A stretch of DNA of 64,000 nt from Enterococcus viikkiensis (GTDB lineage: Bacteria; Bacillota; Bacilli; Lactobacillales; Enterococcaceae): positions 235,607 through 299,606 of the forward strand of contig NZ_BJDW01000001.1 in assembly GCF_005405345.1 (NCBI RefSeq). Reading direction: 5' to 3'. This document shows, piece after piece, positions 20,259 to 28,904 of this stretch. How positions within the stretch are numbered: the first letter of the stretch is position 1; every line of letters begins with the position of its first letter. A model generated the notes under the pieces. That model ran no database searches. It was not told the DNA's origin and saw only the letters and a list, made by a program, of their open reading frames with translations. Both the position numbers and the translations under genes were made by a program.

Positions 20259-20720
20259 GTGGAGAGTTGGCTTTTTTTAGGACTGATTTTATTAGTGGCC
20301 TTTGTTGCGAAGAATCAAAGTTTGTTGATTGCTACAATCGCCGTCTTAGTGTTGAAATTGATCCCTCATTCGGATAAATTTTTAAGTCTCTTAAATAAAC
20401 AAGGTATCAATTGGGGGGTGACGTTGATTTCGGCCACGATCTTAGTTCCCATCGCCACCGGTGATATCGTATTGAAGGATCTGCTAAATACGTTAAAATC
20501 GCCTTTAGGTTGGGTCGCAACCATTTGCGGCGTCTTAGTTGCTGTCTTATCTTCCAAAGGAATCGGGCTGATTAATCAATCGCCAGAGGTCACCGTTGCC
20601 CTTGTTTTTGGAACGATCATGGGTGTGGTCTTCTTAAAGGGTGTGGCCGCTGGTCCTGTCATTGCAGCCGGAATTACTTATTGTATCATGCAAGTCATTC
20701 AGACTGTAACCACTCGTTAA
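20259..20720 (+). CDS. DUF441 family membrane protein
   Basis: The protein has 153 aa from a GTG at 20259, eight bases after AAAGGAG; the longer upstream frame has no ribosome site and would add an unrelated N-terminus. Four to five helices are present: ESWLFLGLILLVAFVAKNQSL, INWGVTLISATILVPIATG, GWVATICGVLVAVLSSKGIG, and a Gly-rich last pair. DUF441 (YeaL-like) proteins are of unknown function and usually about 150 aa. Confidence 0.87.
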   Translation: MESWLFLGLILLVAFVAKNQSLLIATIAVLVLKLIPHSDKFLSLLNKQGINWGVTLISATILVPIATGDIVLKDLLNTLKSPLGWVATICGVLVAVLSSKGIGLINQSPEVTVALVFGTIMGVVFLKGVAAGPVIAAGITYCIMQVIQTVTTR

Positions 20721-20736
20721 AGTTAACATCCAACTT

Positions 20737-20777
20737 AACCCCACCTTCTTTTGTGTAATCGGAAAGAAGGTGGGGTT
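20737..20777 (+). terminator. Terminator after the DUF441 gene
   Basis: AACCCCACCTTCTTT pairs with AAAGAAGGTGGGGTT, a 15-bp stem. The T tract is short (TTT). Confidence 0.75.
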
Positions 20778-20780
20778 TGA

Positions 20781-20809
20781 TTGTGTCCAGAAAAGTTCTC
20801 TTGTAAGAT
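20781..20809 (+). promoter_or_regulatory. Promoter of the AarF-like gene
   Basis: TTGTGT at 20781-20786, 17-base spacer, TAAGAT at 20804-20809. It lies 25 bases before the ATG at 20834. Confidence 0.6.
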
Positions 20810-20833
20810 AGAAGTAAGATGGAGGTGACGATT

Positions 20834-22576
20834 ATGAGTAAACAATCCAAGACAGCTCGTTTGCGCCAAATCGTGACGATCGTTAATCGCTATAGTTTAG
20901 TAAAAAATATTACCCAGCAGAAAAATCCGGTCGATGTTCGCAAAGCCTTTGAAGAATTAGGTCCGACCTTTATTAAAGTAGGACAAATGATGTCCGTGCG
21001 AACCGATATTTTTGCTTTAACTTTTACAAAAGAATTACGCAAGCTTCAAGATGACGTAAAGACGGATGACTTCGACTCCGTGAAACAATTAGTCGAACGT
21101 GAGTTAGAAGTTCCCTTAACGGAAATTTTTGAAAGCTTCGATGAAGTCCCCTTCGCTTCCGCCTCAATCGCCCAAGCCCATCATGCGAAGCTAAAAAATG
21201 GCCAATCGGTAGTAGCTAAAGTCCAGCATCCAGACATCGCTTCTGAAATCGAAGTAGACTTGTCCCTATTTGAAAAAGCAATCCCTTTGGCTAGCTGGGT
21301 GCCCGAAAGTAACGTCATTGATTTAAAAAATATTTTAAAAGAAATCCGCACTTCTTTGCAAAATGAATTGGATTTTCAAAAAGAGTTGGACTTTGCGGAA
21401 AAATTCTACCAGCTGAATCATGGGTGGAAAGAGGTTCGCGTCCCAAAAATGGAACCCGCCTACTCCACCAAAAAACTGATCGTGATGGAATGGATGCCCG
21501 GGACAAATCTAAAAGAATTAATCAACGCGGATGACGAGCCGCAAATTCACACCGACTTATCCAATAAAGAGCTGAAAAAAATGGTCAGCGAACTGTTGAT
21601 CGATCATTTTATGAAAGAAGTTTTTGAGGACGGCTTCTTCCATGCCGATCCCCACCCTGGAAATCTTTTGCTGCAGCTGATGACCGCTGGCGAAAATCAA
21701 CAGAACCAGCCGTTAAAAACAAAGGAATATGCCGGCAAGCTGGGAAAGCTGCCTTATGAACTTACTTATTCAACTAAAGAAAAGCTGCGACCTTTTCGTT
21801 TAAATTTCATCGACTTTGGAATGATGGGCACCATTAGCGGTGAGATGCAAATAAAGATGAGCAATACGATTATTGCCATTTACAGTAAAGATACCCAGCG
21901 AATCACAAACGCAGTCCACGCAATCTGTAAGCAAGTTGGCAGTTTCGATGAAGAAACCTTCACCGATGAATTAGATGAATTTTTGAATCGCTATTTGACG
22001 CTGCCTATCAAAGAAATCGATCTGCAAAAAGTTTTCTCACAAGTCGTTCTGATTTGTCATGATAACAATTTACAAATTGACGACTCTGTAACCATGCTGA
22101 TCAAAGCCTTTGGAACATTAGAAGGTGTGATTGAAGATTTGAACCCTGACTTGTCTTTATTTGAAGTCGTTGCACCTTTTGCTCAGAAGTATTTCATTCA
22201 ACAACTTGATTTAAAAAATGAATTACAAGAGACCGGGCTAGATTATTTAACGACCCTAAAAGCTTTACCTAAACTTCCCAGTCATACCTTAAATGCCTTA
22301 GACACTTTTGCAAAAGGCAAAGGCAAGTTAAATCTTGAACTAAAAAATCAGCGGAATTTACTGGAGCGAGCAGAAGCGATGGTCAATCGACTGGTAATTG
22401 GTTTGATCCTCTCTGCACTAGTGATCGGTTCTTCTCTGCTAGTCCAAACTTCCCCACAAGGAGATACCTTAATTTCAGATTTAGGGATCTTCGGTTACGC
22501 CATCGCGGCCCTCTCCATTCTCTTTTTGATTTTAGAAAGTATTTATCGTCGCTATCGCAAATGGAAAGAGCGTTAG
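20834..22576 (+). CDS. AarF/ABC1/UbiB-family kinase-like protein
   Basis: The protein has 580 aa. I start it at the ATG at 20834 because GGAGGTGA lies five bases before it. The atypical-kinase motifs are all present: the KxGQ motif in LGPTFIKVGQMMSVRTD, the Ala-rich loop ASIAQAHHAKL, VVAKVQHP, the catalytic HADPHPGN and the metal-binding FIDFGMMG. Two C-terminal helices anchor it in the membrane. UbiB relatives support quinone synthesis or lipid handling; in this lineage the role is not established. It is monocistronic. Confidence 0.9.
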   Translation: MSKQSKTARLRQIVTIVNRYSLVKNITQQKNPVDVRKAFEELGPTFIKVGQMMSVRTDIFALTFTKELRKLQDDVKTDDFDSVKQLVERELEVPLTEIFESFDEVPFASASIAQAHHAKLKNGQSVVAKVQHPDIASEIEVDLSLFEKAIPLASWVPESNVIDLKNILKEIRTSLQNELDFQKELDFAEKFYQLNHGWKEVRVPKMEPAYSTKKLIVMEWMPGTNLKELINADDEPQIHTDLSNKELKKMVSELLIDHFMKEVFEDGFFHADPHPGNLLLQLMTAGENQQNQPLKTKEYAGKLGKLPYELTYSTKEKLRPFRLNFIDFGMMGTISGEMQIKMSNTIIAIYSKDTQRITNAVHAICKQVGSFDEETFTDELDEFLNRYLTLPIKEIDLQKVFSQVVLICHDNNLQIDDSVTMLIKAFGTLEGVIEDLNPDLSLFEVVAPFAQKYFIQQLDLKNELQETGLDYLTTLKALPKLPSHTLNALDTFAKGKGKLNLELKNQRNLLERAEAMVNRLVIGLILSALVIGSSLLVQTSPQGDTLISDLGIFGYAIAALSILFLILESIYRRYRKWKER

Positions 22577-22598
22577 CTCCCCACTGAACTCACCCTTC

Positions 22599-22627
22599 AA
22601 AGAGGCTGTACAACGCCTCTTTCTTTT
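22599..22627 (+). terminator. Terminator after the AarF-like gene
   Basis: AAAGAGGC pairs with GCCTCTTT around an 8-base loop, followed by CTTTTT. Confidence 0.75.
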
Positions 22628-22841
22628 TGTCAAAAAAATCACCCTATCTTTTTTTTCCAACCTCTTAAAAAAAATGAAGTGTTATAGAAAAAATCGCTTG
22701 TCAGCCTTGTTTAATTCCTATAAACAACGTAAAAAGAGTCTCTATAGTAAAAGTGAAAATCATATTTTTTTACAGGAAAGGGATAACATTTTATTATTTT
22801 ATTGTAAACAATTTAGAAAATTTGAAGTAAGGGGGTGCGAC

Positions 22842-23414
22842 ATGAACAAGGGGTTGAAAACCATCCTAATCATTTTCTTTTTGATTTTGCTTTCGATTTT
22901 TGTACCAGTCATGGCGATTTATTATTTTGTCGCTTCAAATCCATTCGATTTGAGTGCTCTGCAAGAATTTGTGCTATCAAACACATATGCACAGATTTAT
23001 CTTTTCTGGGTAGCTGCTGCTTTAGCAATTTTGTCACTGATTGCCATTCTGATCATTATCTTCTATCCAAAAAGAATCACCAAATTTATTTTGCATGAGC
23101 AAAAAGGAAAATTGCTATTGGATAAACGAGCCATTGAAGGTTACGTCCGCACAAGTTTAAAACAGGAAGACTTCATGGACACGCCTAAGGTCAACGTGAC
23201 TGCCACAAAAAACAAAATAAAAGTCAATGTGCGTGGACAGTTGAAAAAAACTTCATCCTTGATTGGTCGAACGGATTCTTGGGCCCAAGGCGTCGAAACA
23301 CATATTCGCCAGTTACTTGGACCTGAAGAAAAAGTTGCTATCAAGGTGAAATTCCAGGCGCTTGAGCCTGAAAAAAGTCCAGCGACGACGGTCAGTCGAC
23401 CGCGTGTAGAATAG
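22842..23414 (+). CDS. amaP: Alkaline-shock membrane anchor protein AmaP
   Basis: The protein has 190 aa from the ATG at 22842, after AAGGGGGTG; the longer frame has no ribosome site. Two N-terminal helices (LKTILIIFFLILLSIFVPVM and YLFWVAAALAILSLIAILI) are followed by a soluble Asp23-like domain (KVNVTATKNKIKVNVRGQL). In staphylococci AmaP anchors Asp23 at the membrane. It begins a three-gene set with a DUF2273 protein (11 bases later) and an Asp23/Gls24 protein. Confidence 0.88.
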   Translation: MNKGLKTILIIFFLILLSIFVPVMAIYYFVASNPFDLSALQEFVLSNTYAQIYLFWVAAALAILSLIAILIIIFYPKRITKFILHEQKGKLLLDKRAIEGYVRTSLKQEDFMDTPKVNVTATKNKIKVNVRGQLKKTSSLIGRTDSWAQGVETHIRQLLGPEEKVAIKVKFQALEPEKSPATTVSRPRVE

Positions 23415-23425
23415 GAGGAACAGCG

Positions 23426-23614
23426 ATGCAAGAATATTTATCACGAGACAAACTACCTTTAATCTGTGGTGTCTTAGGTTTTATCTTAGCTGTACTATTC
23501 TTTACGGTCGGCTTCTTTAAAACTATTTTATTAATTTTAATCACAGTTATCGGTGTAGCTGTCGGCATTTATTTGCGAAACAACCACATTTTAGATGACT
23601 ATCTAAAAAAATAA
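23426..23614 (+). CDS. DUF2273 small membrane protein
   Basis: The protein has 62 aa and two helices: LPLICGVLGFILAVLFFTVGF and ILLILITVIGVAVGIYL. It ends in a charged tail, LRNNHILDDYLKK. This is the small protein that regularly sits between amaP and asp23/gls24 genes. TAGGAGGAA precedes the ATG. It probably forms part of the same membrane assembly; the evidence is neighbourhood and size. Confidence 0.85.
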   Translation: MQEYLSRDKLPLICGVLGFILAVLFFTVGFFKTILLILITVIGVAVGIYLRNNHILDDYLKK

Positions 23615-23675
23615 ACAACAAATTGATTGAATCTTGGCAGGTTCGTACATTAATAATACTTAGGAGGAATAAATA

Positions 23676-24227
23676 ATGGAAAACTCAACAATCAAAACAG
23701 GAATGAACACAGGGGCAGATACAACAAAAGATGTAAGAGGCGAATTAACTTATGATGACAAAGTAATCCAAAAGATCATCGGAATCGCTTTAGAAGACGT
23801 GGATGGCTTATTAACAGTTGATGGTGGCTTCTTCTCAAACATCAAAGACAAATTAGTGAACAGCGACGATATAACTTCGGGTATAAGTACTGAGGTTGGT
23901 AAGAAACAAGTGGCAGTTGACATGGATATCGTTGCTGAATACGGTAAAGATATTGACGACATTTACGAACAAATGAAAAAATTAATTTCTGAACAAGTGG
24001 CTAAAATGACTCACTTAGATGTGATTGAAGTCAATGTCAACGTTGTTGATATCAAGACTCGTGAAGAATACGAAGAAGATAGCGAAACGGTTCAAGATAA
24101 AGTAAGTAGCGCTGCACAAACAACTGGGAAATTTGCATCAAAACAAACCAACCGTGCGAAGAATGCTGTCAGCAATCAAACAGACAAAATCAGTGAAAAT
24201 ATGGAATCAGAACCCCGCGTTCAATAA
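23676..24227 (+). CDS. Asp23/Gls24 family envelope stress protein
   Basis: The protein has 183 aa. The Asp23 domain spans about residues 20-130: GELTYDDKVIQKIIGIALEDV, VDGGFFSNIKDKL, KKQVAVDMDIVAEYGKDI, HLDVIEVNVNVVDI. An acidic, low-complexity tail follows. In Enterococcus, Gls24 proteins are stress-induced and important for bile tolerance; here that is inferred. TAGGAGGAA lies before the ATG, and a TTGAAT/TAATAA pair upstream could give it its own promoter in addition to the amaP transcript. Confidence 0.92.
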   Translation: MENSTIKTGMNTGADTTKDVRGELTYDDKVIQKIIGIALEDVDGLLTVDGGFFSNIKDKLVNSDDITSGISTEVGKKQVAVDMDIVAEYGKDIDDIYEQMKKLISEQVAKMTHLDVIEVNVNVVDIKTREEYEEDSETVQDKVSSAAQTTGKFASKQTNRAKNAVSNQTDKISENMESEPRVQ

Positions 24228-24239
24228 TCGTTCCCCACG

Positions 24240-24269
24240 GACTAGCTGCTCCTTGGCTAGTCTTTTTTT
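24240..24269 (+). terminator. Terminator after the gls24-like gene
   Basis: GACTAGC pairs with GCTAGTC around a 9-base loop and is followed by seven T. Confidence 0.85.
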
Positions 24270-24309
24270 AAGCGCCGCAGCCCTCATTATCAGGGCTACG
24301 GCGCTTTTT
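24270..24309. terminator. Second hairpin, usable in both directions
   Basis: AGCGCCGCAGCCCT and AGGGCTACGGCGCT form a 14-bp stem with one mismatch, with T/A tracts on both sides. It also lies just past the P1 peptidase stop on the minus strand. Confidence 0.8.
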
Positions 24310-24322
24310 GATTTTATTCTAT

Positions 24323-25273
24323 TTATACATCTTGATAGGCTAAATAATCGCCATAGGTTTCGGCTGCTTTTGTTCCTTTGATAATTGCTTGACGGACGGC
24401 TTCCACCGTTAAAATCGAAACCGCTTCAAAGCTAGCTTCAATTTGATTGGCTCCCAATACAAATAGCGTATCGCCATCATAAGTTGTATGGGACGGTCGA
24501 ATCGCGCGAGCAATTCCATTATGACTAATATCCGCCAGTTTATTCATTTTGGCTTTTGGAAAAGTAGCATTGGTCATGACACAACCAATCACGGTATTTC
24601 CTTCGAAAAGACCAGACTCATTTTGATAATGTTCCAAGAAAAGTTCTTCGGAAAAGCCAATCCTACTTTCACCAGTTTTTCGTGCGCCAGCAATAATTTT
24701 TCCAGCTTCTTCTTCAAAAACATCCCCGACTGCATTAACGGCGATAACGGCAGTCACCCACAAATCCCCATGGCGCATCGTATGCAGTCCAATGCCACCT
24801 TTCATCGCCTGCTGCGGGCCGTTAACCGTTCCCACGCTACAGCCCGTTCCAGCACCGTAATTTCCTGCTTGAAAAAGTTGTCCATCAAATGCCGCTTCAC
24901 AAGCTTTCCGTCCAGCCTGATAATCTGGTCGAACACCTGAACGACCGATCCGCAAATCAAATAGACTAGCTCCCACAACATTAGGGACATAGGTGATTCC
25001 CATGTCTCGTCCAATATTATTTTCTTCTAGAAAATCTACCACGCCGGCATTCGCTGCCAAACCAAATGCGCTCCCTCCAGAGAGGGTGACACCGTGAACG
25101 AATTTCCGATTGTTTTCTGACTTTAATGCATCTGTGTCTCGCGTATTCGGTGAACCACCTCTCACTGAAACGCCACCTGTCACACCGTCCTGACATACGA
25201 TCACGGTGCAACCAGTCATTGCTTCTGCATCAGTATATTGTCCAATGCGAAAAAATTCTTGATATGCTTCCAT
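24323..25273 (-). CDS. P1 family (S58, DmpA-like) peptidase
   Basis: The protein has 316 aa, a self-processing N-terminal-nucleophile amidase/aminopeptidase family. Family signatures are GVTLSGGSAFGLAANAGVV, ITYVPNVVGASLFDL, the glycine-rich NYGAGTGCSVGTVNG and GDLWVTAVIAVNAVGDV. The usual Gly-Ser cleavage point of DmpA aligns by eye with EGNTVIGCVMTNATF, so Thr is the likely nucleophile, as in many Bacillota members. The physiological substrate is unknown. It lies alone between terminators. Confidence 0.86.
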   Translation of the reverse strand: MEAYQEFFRIGQYTDAEAMTGCTVIVCQDGVTGGVSVRGGSPNTRDTDALKSENNRKFVHGVTLSGGSAFGLAANAGVVDFLEENNIGRDMGITYVPNVVGASLFDLRIGRSGVRPDYQAGRKACEAAFDGQLFQAGNYGAGTGCSVGTVNGPQQAMKGGIGLHTMRHGDLWVTAVIAVNAVGDVFEEEAGKIIAGARKTGESRIGFSEELFLEHYQNESGLFEGNTVIGCVMTNATFPKAKMNKLADISHNGIARAIRPSHTTYDGDTLFVLGANQIEASFEAVSILTVEAVRQAIIKGTKAAETYGDYLAYQDV

Positions 25274-25346
25274 TCATTTTCCTCCGGTCATTTTCTTTAT
25301 TTTAGCCGATTTGTCCGTCTCTCTCAATCCTTGGCAAAAAGTCCAA

Positions 25347-25372
25347 ACAAAAACCGCCAATTACAGGCGGTT
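25347..25372 (-). terminator. Terminator of the nucleoid-associated protein gene
   Basis: On the minus strand AACCGCC, loop TGTAATT, GGCGGTT, then TTTTG. It overlaps the stop codon region of the gene. Confidence 0.75.
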
Positions 25373-26365
25373 GATGACTTCATCGACATTTTTGATGGTA
25401 ACTGAGATGGTTCCATCCGGATTGTTGATGAATTCGATTAATTCAGGATTGCGATAGACATCTAAAGGAACGATCAATTCGATGCCGTTCGATAATTTCA
25501 ATTTTTGCTTGCCATATTTTTTCTCGGTGATCTCTCGAACTTCTCGTAGAAGTGGCGCTTGATCGACATATCCTTTTTCCACAACTTCTTCTTGAAACGC
25601 CATTTGCGCTGAGACATTGTCTTTAAAAACTTTTTGTGCGACGCTCTTGGCATCGATCTGTCCGCTTTCTTCCACAATATCGTAGACCGCTTCTTTTACA
25701 TCGGCGATGACATCATGCTTTTGGCTTTCAAACTTTGCACCAATTTTTTCGGCGACTTTTTTAATCACCCGAACATTTTCTTCCAAAGACGGGGCCGGTT
25801 GACTTTCAATCACTTGAGTAGAAAAATACAACCGCTTCTCACCTGAAAAAGGATACTTTTTCTCGATCAATTCATAACTTAAATTGCTTAAATTAACGAC
25901 GATCCCTTCATCAGCCTTTTGGGTCTTCCCAGACAGTAGCGCCCGATGAATGATCAATTCATTCTTCAGACCACTCTCATCTGAATCGACAATGTGAGTA
26001 TAACCTTCATGATAATTAACCTTTAAAAAAGCTAAATACAGTTGCGTATCTTCTTCATACAGCGCGACAAACGCATCGGCACTGGGCGCCTCTTCACTTT
26101 CTTTATACGCTTCATACCAGCGAGAGACCAACCGCTCACTAGCGGACAAAAATTCATGCTCCGCCTGTTGACTCACTAAGGCAAACATTGAATCTTCCGC
26201 CAACGTACCCGTCTTGGTTTGAGCGGAAGATAGCTTTTGAATTTTTTTCGTTAAGTAATCCCGCACATATTCCTTCGTTAAATCAAGTTCACTTTGACTA
26301 AAGATTGGGTCGCCAGACTCGCGATCCACAATATGCAGTGCGGCTTTTTTTAAATAAATGTCCAT
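25361..26365 (-). CDS. 37-kDa nucleoid-associated protein (NdpA/YejK family)
   Basis: The protein has 334 aa from the ATG at 26365 (MDIYLKKAALHIVDRESG). That is the family's usual N-terminus, so the longer frame starting at 26425 is set aside. Typical blocks are ILSQ-like PIFSQSELDLTKEYV, FLKVNYHEGYTHIV near residue 120 and the C-terminal IELIVPLDVYRNPELIEFI. Family members bind the nucleoid; the role in this lineage is unclear. It lies 60 bases downstream of the ABC ATPase gene and could share its transcript. Confidence 0.82.
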   Translation of the reverse strand: MDIYLKKAALHIVDRESGDPIFSQSELDLTKEYVRDYLTKKIQKLSSAQTKTGTLAEDSMFALVSQQAEHEFLSASERLVSRWYEAYKESEEAPSADAFVALYEEDTQLYLAFLKVNYHEGYTHIVDSDESGLKNELIIHRALLSGKTQKADEGIVVNLSNLSYELIEKKYPFSGEKRLYFSTQVIESQPAPSLEENVRVIKKVAEKIGAKFESQKHDVIADVKEAVYDIVEESGQIDAKSVAQKVFKDNVSAQMAFQEEVVEKGYVDQAPLLREVREITEKKYGKQKLKLSNGIELIVPLDVYRNPELIEFINNPDGTISVTIKNVDEVINRL

Positions 26366-26425
26366 ATATTCCCTGCTTTCTATCTCAACTTTACTACTAT
26401 ACACAGGAAGCAGGGTGTTGCGCAA

Positions 26426-27097
26426 CTACTCTTTCACGACAAGTTGACCATCTTTCATTTGGTAGACCTTATCACTCCATTTTGTCATTCGTTCATCATG
26501 GGTCACCATCACAATCGCTTTGTTGCGTTCATGAGACTCTTTTGCCAAAAGCTTGACAACATCAAAGGCATGATCAGAATCTAAGCTGGCTGTCGGTTCA
26601 TCCGCCAAAATCAATTTAGGATCATTGAATAACGAACGGGCGATAGCGACACGTTGGCGTTCGCCACCGGACAAGGCTTTCGGATATTGCTCCCGCAATT
26701 CCCAAATATCTAACGACTTCAACAAGTCTTCCGCTTGAGCTGTCTTTTTTTCTTTTTCGATCTTTTCGACGAATTGAAATTGTTCCTTGACCTTTAGAAA
26801 AGGAATCAAATTAGAGCTTTGTAAAATAAAGCCGATTTCCTTAAACCGTGCCTTTGAGCGTTCCTTTTCCTGCATTTGACCAAAGTCTGCACCGTTGATC
26901 ATTATTTTTCCTTCGGTGGGGGTTTGTAATCCCCCAGCGATTGTTAGAAATGTGCTTTTCCCTGAACCAGAAGGCCCAATCACACTGACGAACTCGCCTT
27001 CAGCAACCGTAAAGTCCACATTTTTTAAAGCCGTTACTTCGGTATGTCCTTGACCAAATTTCTTCACGACACTTTTCATCATTAATACATTATTCAT
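26426..27097 (-). CDS. ABC transporter ATPase (LolD/MacB class)
   Basis: The protein has 223 aa from the ATG at 27097, which has GGAGGAG seven bases upstream; the longer frame overlaps the permease gene and is rejected. Walker A GPSGSGKST, signature LSGGERQRVAIARSL, Walker B LILADEPTASLD and the H-loop MVTHDERM are intact. The start is one base beyond the permease stop (TAA A ATG), so the two are coupled. Together they form a two-gene FtsX-type exporter controlled by the divergent TetR protein. Substrate unknown. Confidence 0.92.
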   Translation of the reverse strand: MNNVLMMKSVVKKFGQGHTEVTALKNVDFTVAEGEFVSVIGPSGSGKSTFLTIAGGLQTPTEGKIMINGADFGQMQEKERSKARFKEIGFILQSSNLIPFLKVKEQFQFVEKIEKEKKTAQAEDLLKSLDIWELREQYPKALSGGERQRVAIARSLFNDPKLILADEPTASLDSDHAFDVVKLLAKESHERNKAIVMVTHDERMTKWSDKVYQMKDGQLVVKE

Positions 27098-27098
27098 T

Positions 27099-28169
27099 TT
27101 ATTCTCCTCCAATCGCAGTGACCGGATCGACTTTTGTAACCGTTCGGATCGAGAACAATCCACCGATCATGGCAACGAATACTAAAATCACACTATACAA
27201 TGCCCACTCTTCCCAGTGAACTGCAAACGGCATTGCAGTTGGCAAGACAGAACTTGTCAAAACGCTCAGTCCGACTGCTACGGCAACTCCAATGATGCCA
27301 ACGAGAAAGGCTTGTGCTAAGATCGAGCGAACTAAATAGTTCGTTGCCACGCCTTGTGCTTTCATCACGCCGAAGATCGACGTTTTTTGTAGCGTGATGA
27401 CGTACATAAAGATTCCGATGATCGCAGCTACAACAACAAATAAGAAATAAATCATTGTATTCAACGTCAATTTTTCTGGTGAATAGCCTGGAATATTTTC
27501 AATAAACGTCTCAGGCGTCATACTCGTTAGTTTTGTCTGATCCTTCTCTTGGTCAATCGTCGTTTTTCCTTTGGTGGCAATCAAATTGATTGGCTGGTTG
27601 CCGCTTGGCTGTGCCCCATATTTCAATGTTTTGAAAGCTGCCGGCGTTACATACAGCACCGGAGCGATCGTATAAGTACTCGCCTTGGTCACACCGACGA
27701 TTTTCAATGTTTGATCACCGATTTTTATCTCTTGATTTAATTTGTAGCCTTCTGCTAAAAGATTTTCCGAAACGATTGCTTCTTTATCATTTTGATACAA
27801 CCGTCCTTTGATGATTTTTGGTACAACAAATGAATCCTTGGCAGTCCCAAAAATCGAAACATTCGTCTTTTCTGACCCGCCTTTGTGCTCTACCGCAGTG
27901 GCGTAGACACCAATCCCGGCTTTTTCTTTAGCCGTCACTCGATCCAAGTCCTGCATTTGTAGTTGTGAGGCGTTGGCAATTTTATTACTGTCCTCCGACA
28001 AAATTATTTTTGTGGCTTGCCAATCATCCACTGCCTTCCGATTTCCATCAGCCAAACCGTTGGCTAAACCAGATAACATGAAGACCACATAGGCCACCAA
28101 GATCATAATACCGACAACTAATCCGTATCTTAATTTCGCATAGCGAATTTCTTTCCAAGCTAAAAACAT
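27099..28169 (-). CDS. FtsX-type ABC transporter permease
   Basis: The protein has 356 aa from the ATG at 28169 (MFLAWKEIRYAKLRYGLV). GGAAAGG lies seven bases ahead of it, while earlier in-frame ATGs are too close. One N-terminal helix, a roughly 200-residue extracytoplasmic MacB-like domain, and three C-terminal helices (TMIYFLFVVVAAIIGIFMYV onward) ending in VTKVDPVTAIGGE. This half-sized form (one FtsX unit) would dimerise. It is the first gene of the operon, 26 bases after the predicted -10. Confidence 0.88.
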   Translation of the reverse strand: MFLAWKEIRYAKLRYGLVVGIMILVAYVVFMLSGLANGLADGNRKAVDDWQATKIILSEDSNKIANASQLQMQDLDRVTAKEKAGIGVYATAVEHKGGSEKTNVSIFGTAKDSFVVPKIIKGRLYQNDKEAIVSENLLAEGYKLNQEIKIGDQTLKIVGVTKASTYTIAPVLYVTPAAFKTLKYGAQPSGNQPINLIATKGKTTIDQEKDQTKLTSMTPETFIENIPGYSPEKLTLNTMIYFLFVVVAAIIGIFMYVITLQKTSIFGVMKAQGVATNYLVRSILAQAFLVGIIGVAVAVGLSVLTSSVLPTAMPFAVHWEEWALYSVILVFVAMIGGLFSIRTVTKVDPVTAIGGE

Positions 28170-28194
28170 CTCTCTCATCCTTTCCAATGGGACA

Positions 28195-28245
28195 ATCATA
28201 CATCATCGGTGACATAATGTCACCGATTTTGTTTTATGCTATACT
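28195..28245. promoter_or_regulatory. Divergent promoters sharing a perfect 23-bp palindrome (TetR operator)
   Basis: ATCGGTGACAT (28205-28215), one A, then ATGTCACCGAT (28217-28227) form a perfect palindrome. The minus-strand promoter for the ABC pair reads GTGACA (28223-28218), 17 bases, TATGAT (28200-28195). The plus-strand promoter for tetR reads ATGTCA (28217-28222), 17 bases, TATACT (28240-28245) with an extended TGC. The palindrome overlaps the -35 region of both, so one bound dimer could shut off both units. Confidence 0.82.
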
Positions 28246-28278
28246 AAAAGAAAAGAAAATAGAGGTAGAGGTGTCTTT

Positions 28279-28869
28279 ATGCCGAAAAAAACTTTTTTAA
28301 ATTTACCGGAGGAGCGACAAGGAGAAATCCGCGATCTGCTGTTGACGATTTTTTATGAAAAACCGGTCAGTCAAGTCAAAGTCAGCGAGATCGTCGATGC
28401 GTTGCAAATGTCGCGAGGCATTTTTTATAAATACTTTGAAGATTTGAATGATGCTTATGACTATTTGATCCATTATTATGCTGGACAGATTCACGGGGAG
28501 ATCATTGCCTACATGATGCGGCAGCAAGCTGATTTTTTCAAAGGCATCGAAGACTTTTTAGTGATGCATGTTGACCTTTCTCACGAGAGTCCCCGCTATC
28601 AGCAGCTCGTGCTATTAACGCAAAACAGCTACCTTTTCTCTTATCGTCCAACTACAAACCACGGTATCCTCGAATGGCAAGAGCTTTTGGTGAAGAATCA
28701 TTTTGACATGCCTTCTGTTGACGAACAAATCAGCTTTTTATACTTTTCTATGAAGCTGGTAATCGATTCCCTAACAGATATGCTGGCCAACCACTGGAAC
28801 AAAGAGCAATTATTACAAGACTTCCAATTCAAAACACAATGGCTAACTAAAGGAATCAAAAAGAGCTGA
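28279..28869 (+). CDS. TetR-family transcriptional regulator
   Basis: The protein has 196 aa. The N-terminal helix-turn-helix region reads LLLTIFYEKPVSQVKVSEIVDALQMSRGIFYKYFEDLNDAYDYL, with the conserved GxFYxYF element. The C-terminal ligand-binding domain is poorly conserved, as usual. AGAGGTG precedes the ATG. It diverges from the FtsX-type exporter across a perfect palindrome. The likely role is autorepression and repression of the exporter until a ligand binds; the ligand is unknown. Confidence 0.92.
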   Translation: MPKKTFLNLPEERQGEIRDLLLTIFYEKPVSQVKVSEIVDALQMSRGIFYKYFEDLNDAYDYLIHYYAGQIHGEIIAYMMRQQADFFKGIEDFLVMHVDLSHESPRYQQLVLLTQNSYLFSYRPTTNHGILEWQELLVKNHFDMPSVDEQISFLYFSMKLVIDSLTDMLANHWNKEQLLQDFQFKTQWLTKGIKKS

Positions 28870-28890
28870 GATTTCCTCAGCTCTTTTTGA
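28860..28890. terminator. Terminator after tetR, shared with thrS
   Basis: AAAGAGCTGAG, loop ATTTC, CTCAGCTCTTT, then TT. It overlaps the tetR stop. Confidence 0.8.
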
Positions 28891-28904
28891 TTTATGCTGT
28901 TGCT

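Noticed and set aside
22674..22841. Longer AmaP N-terminus from an ATG at 22674
   Set aside because: The extension is Lys/Asn-rich with no ribosome site, while AAGGGGGTG stands directly before the ATG at 22842 and gives the normal AmaP start.
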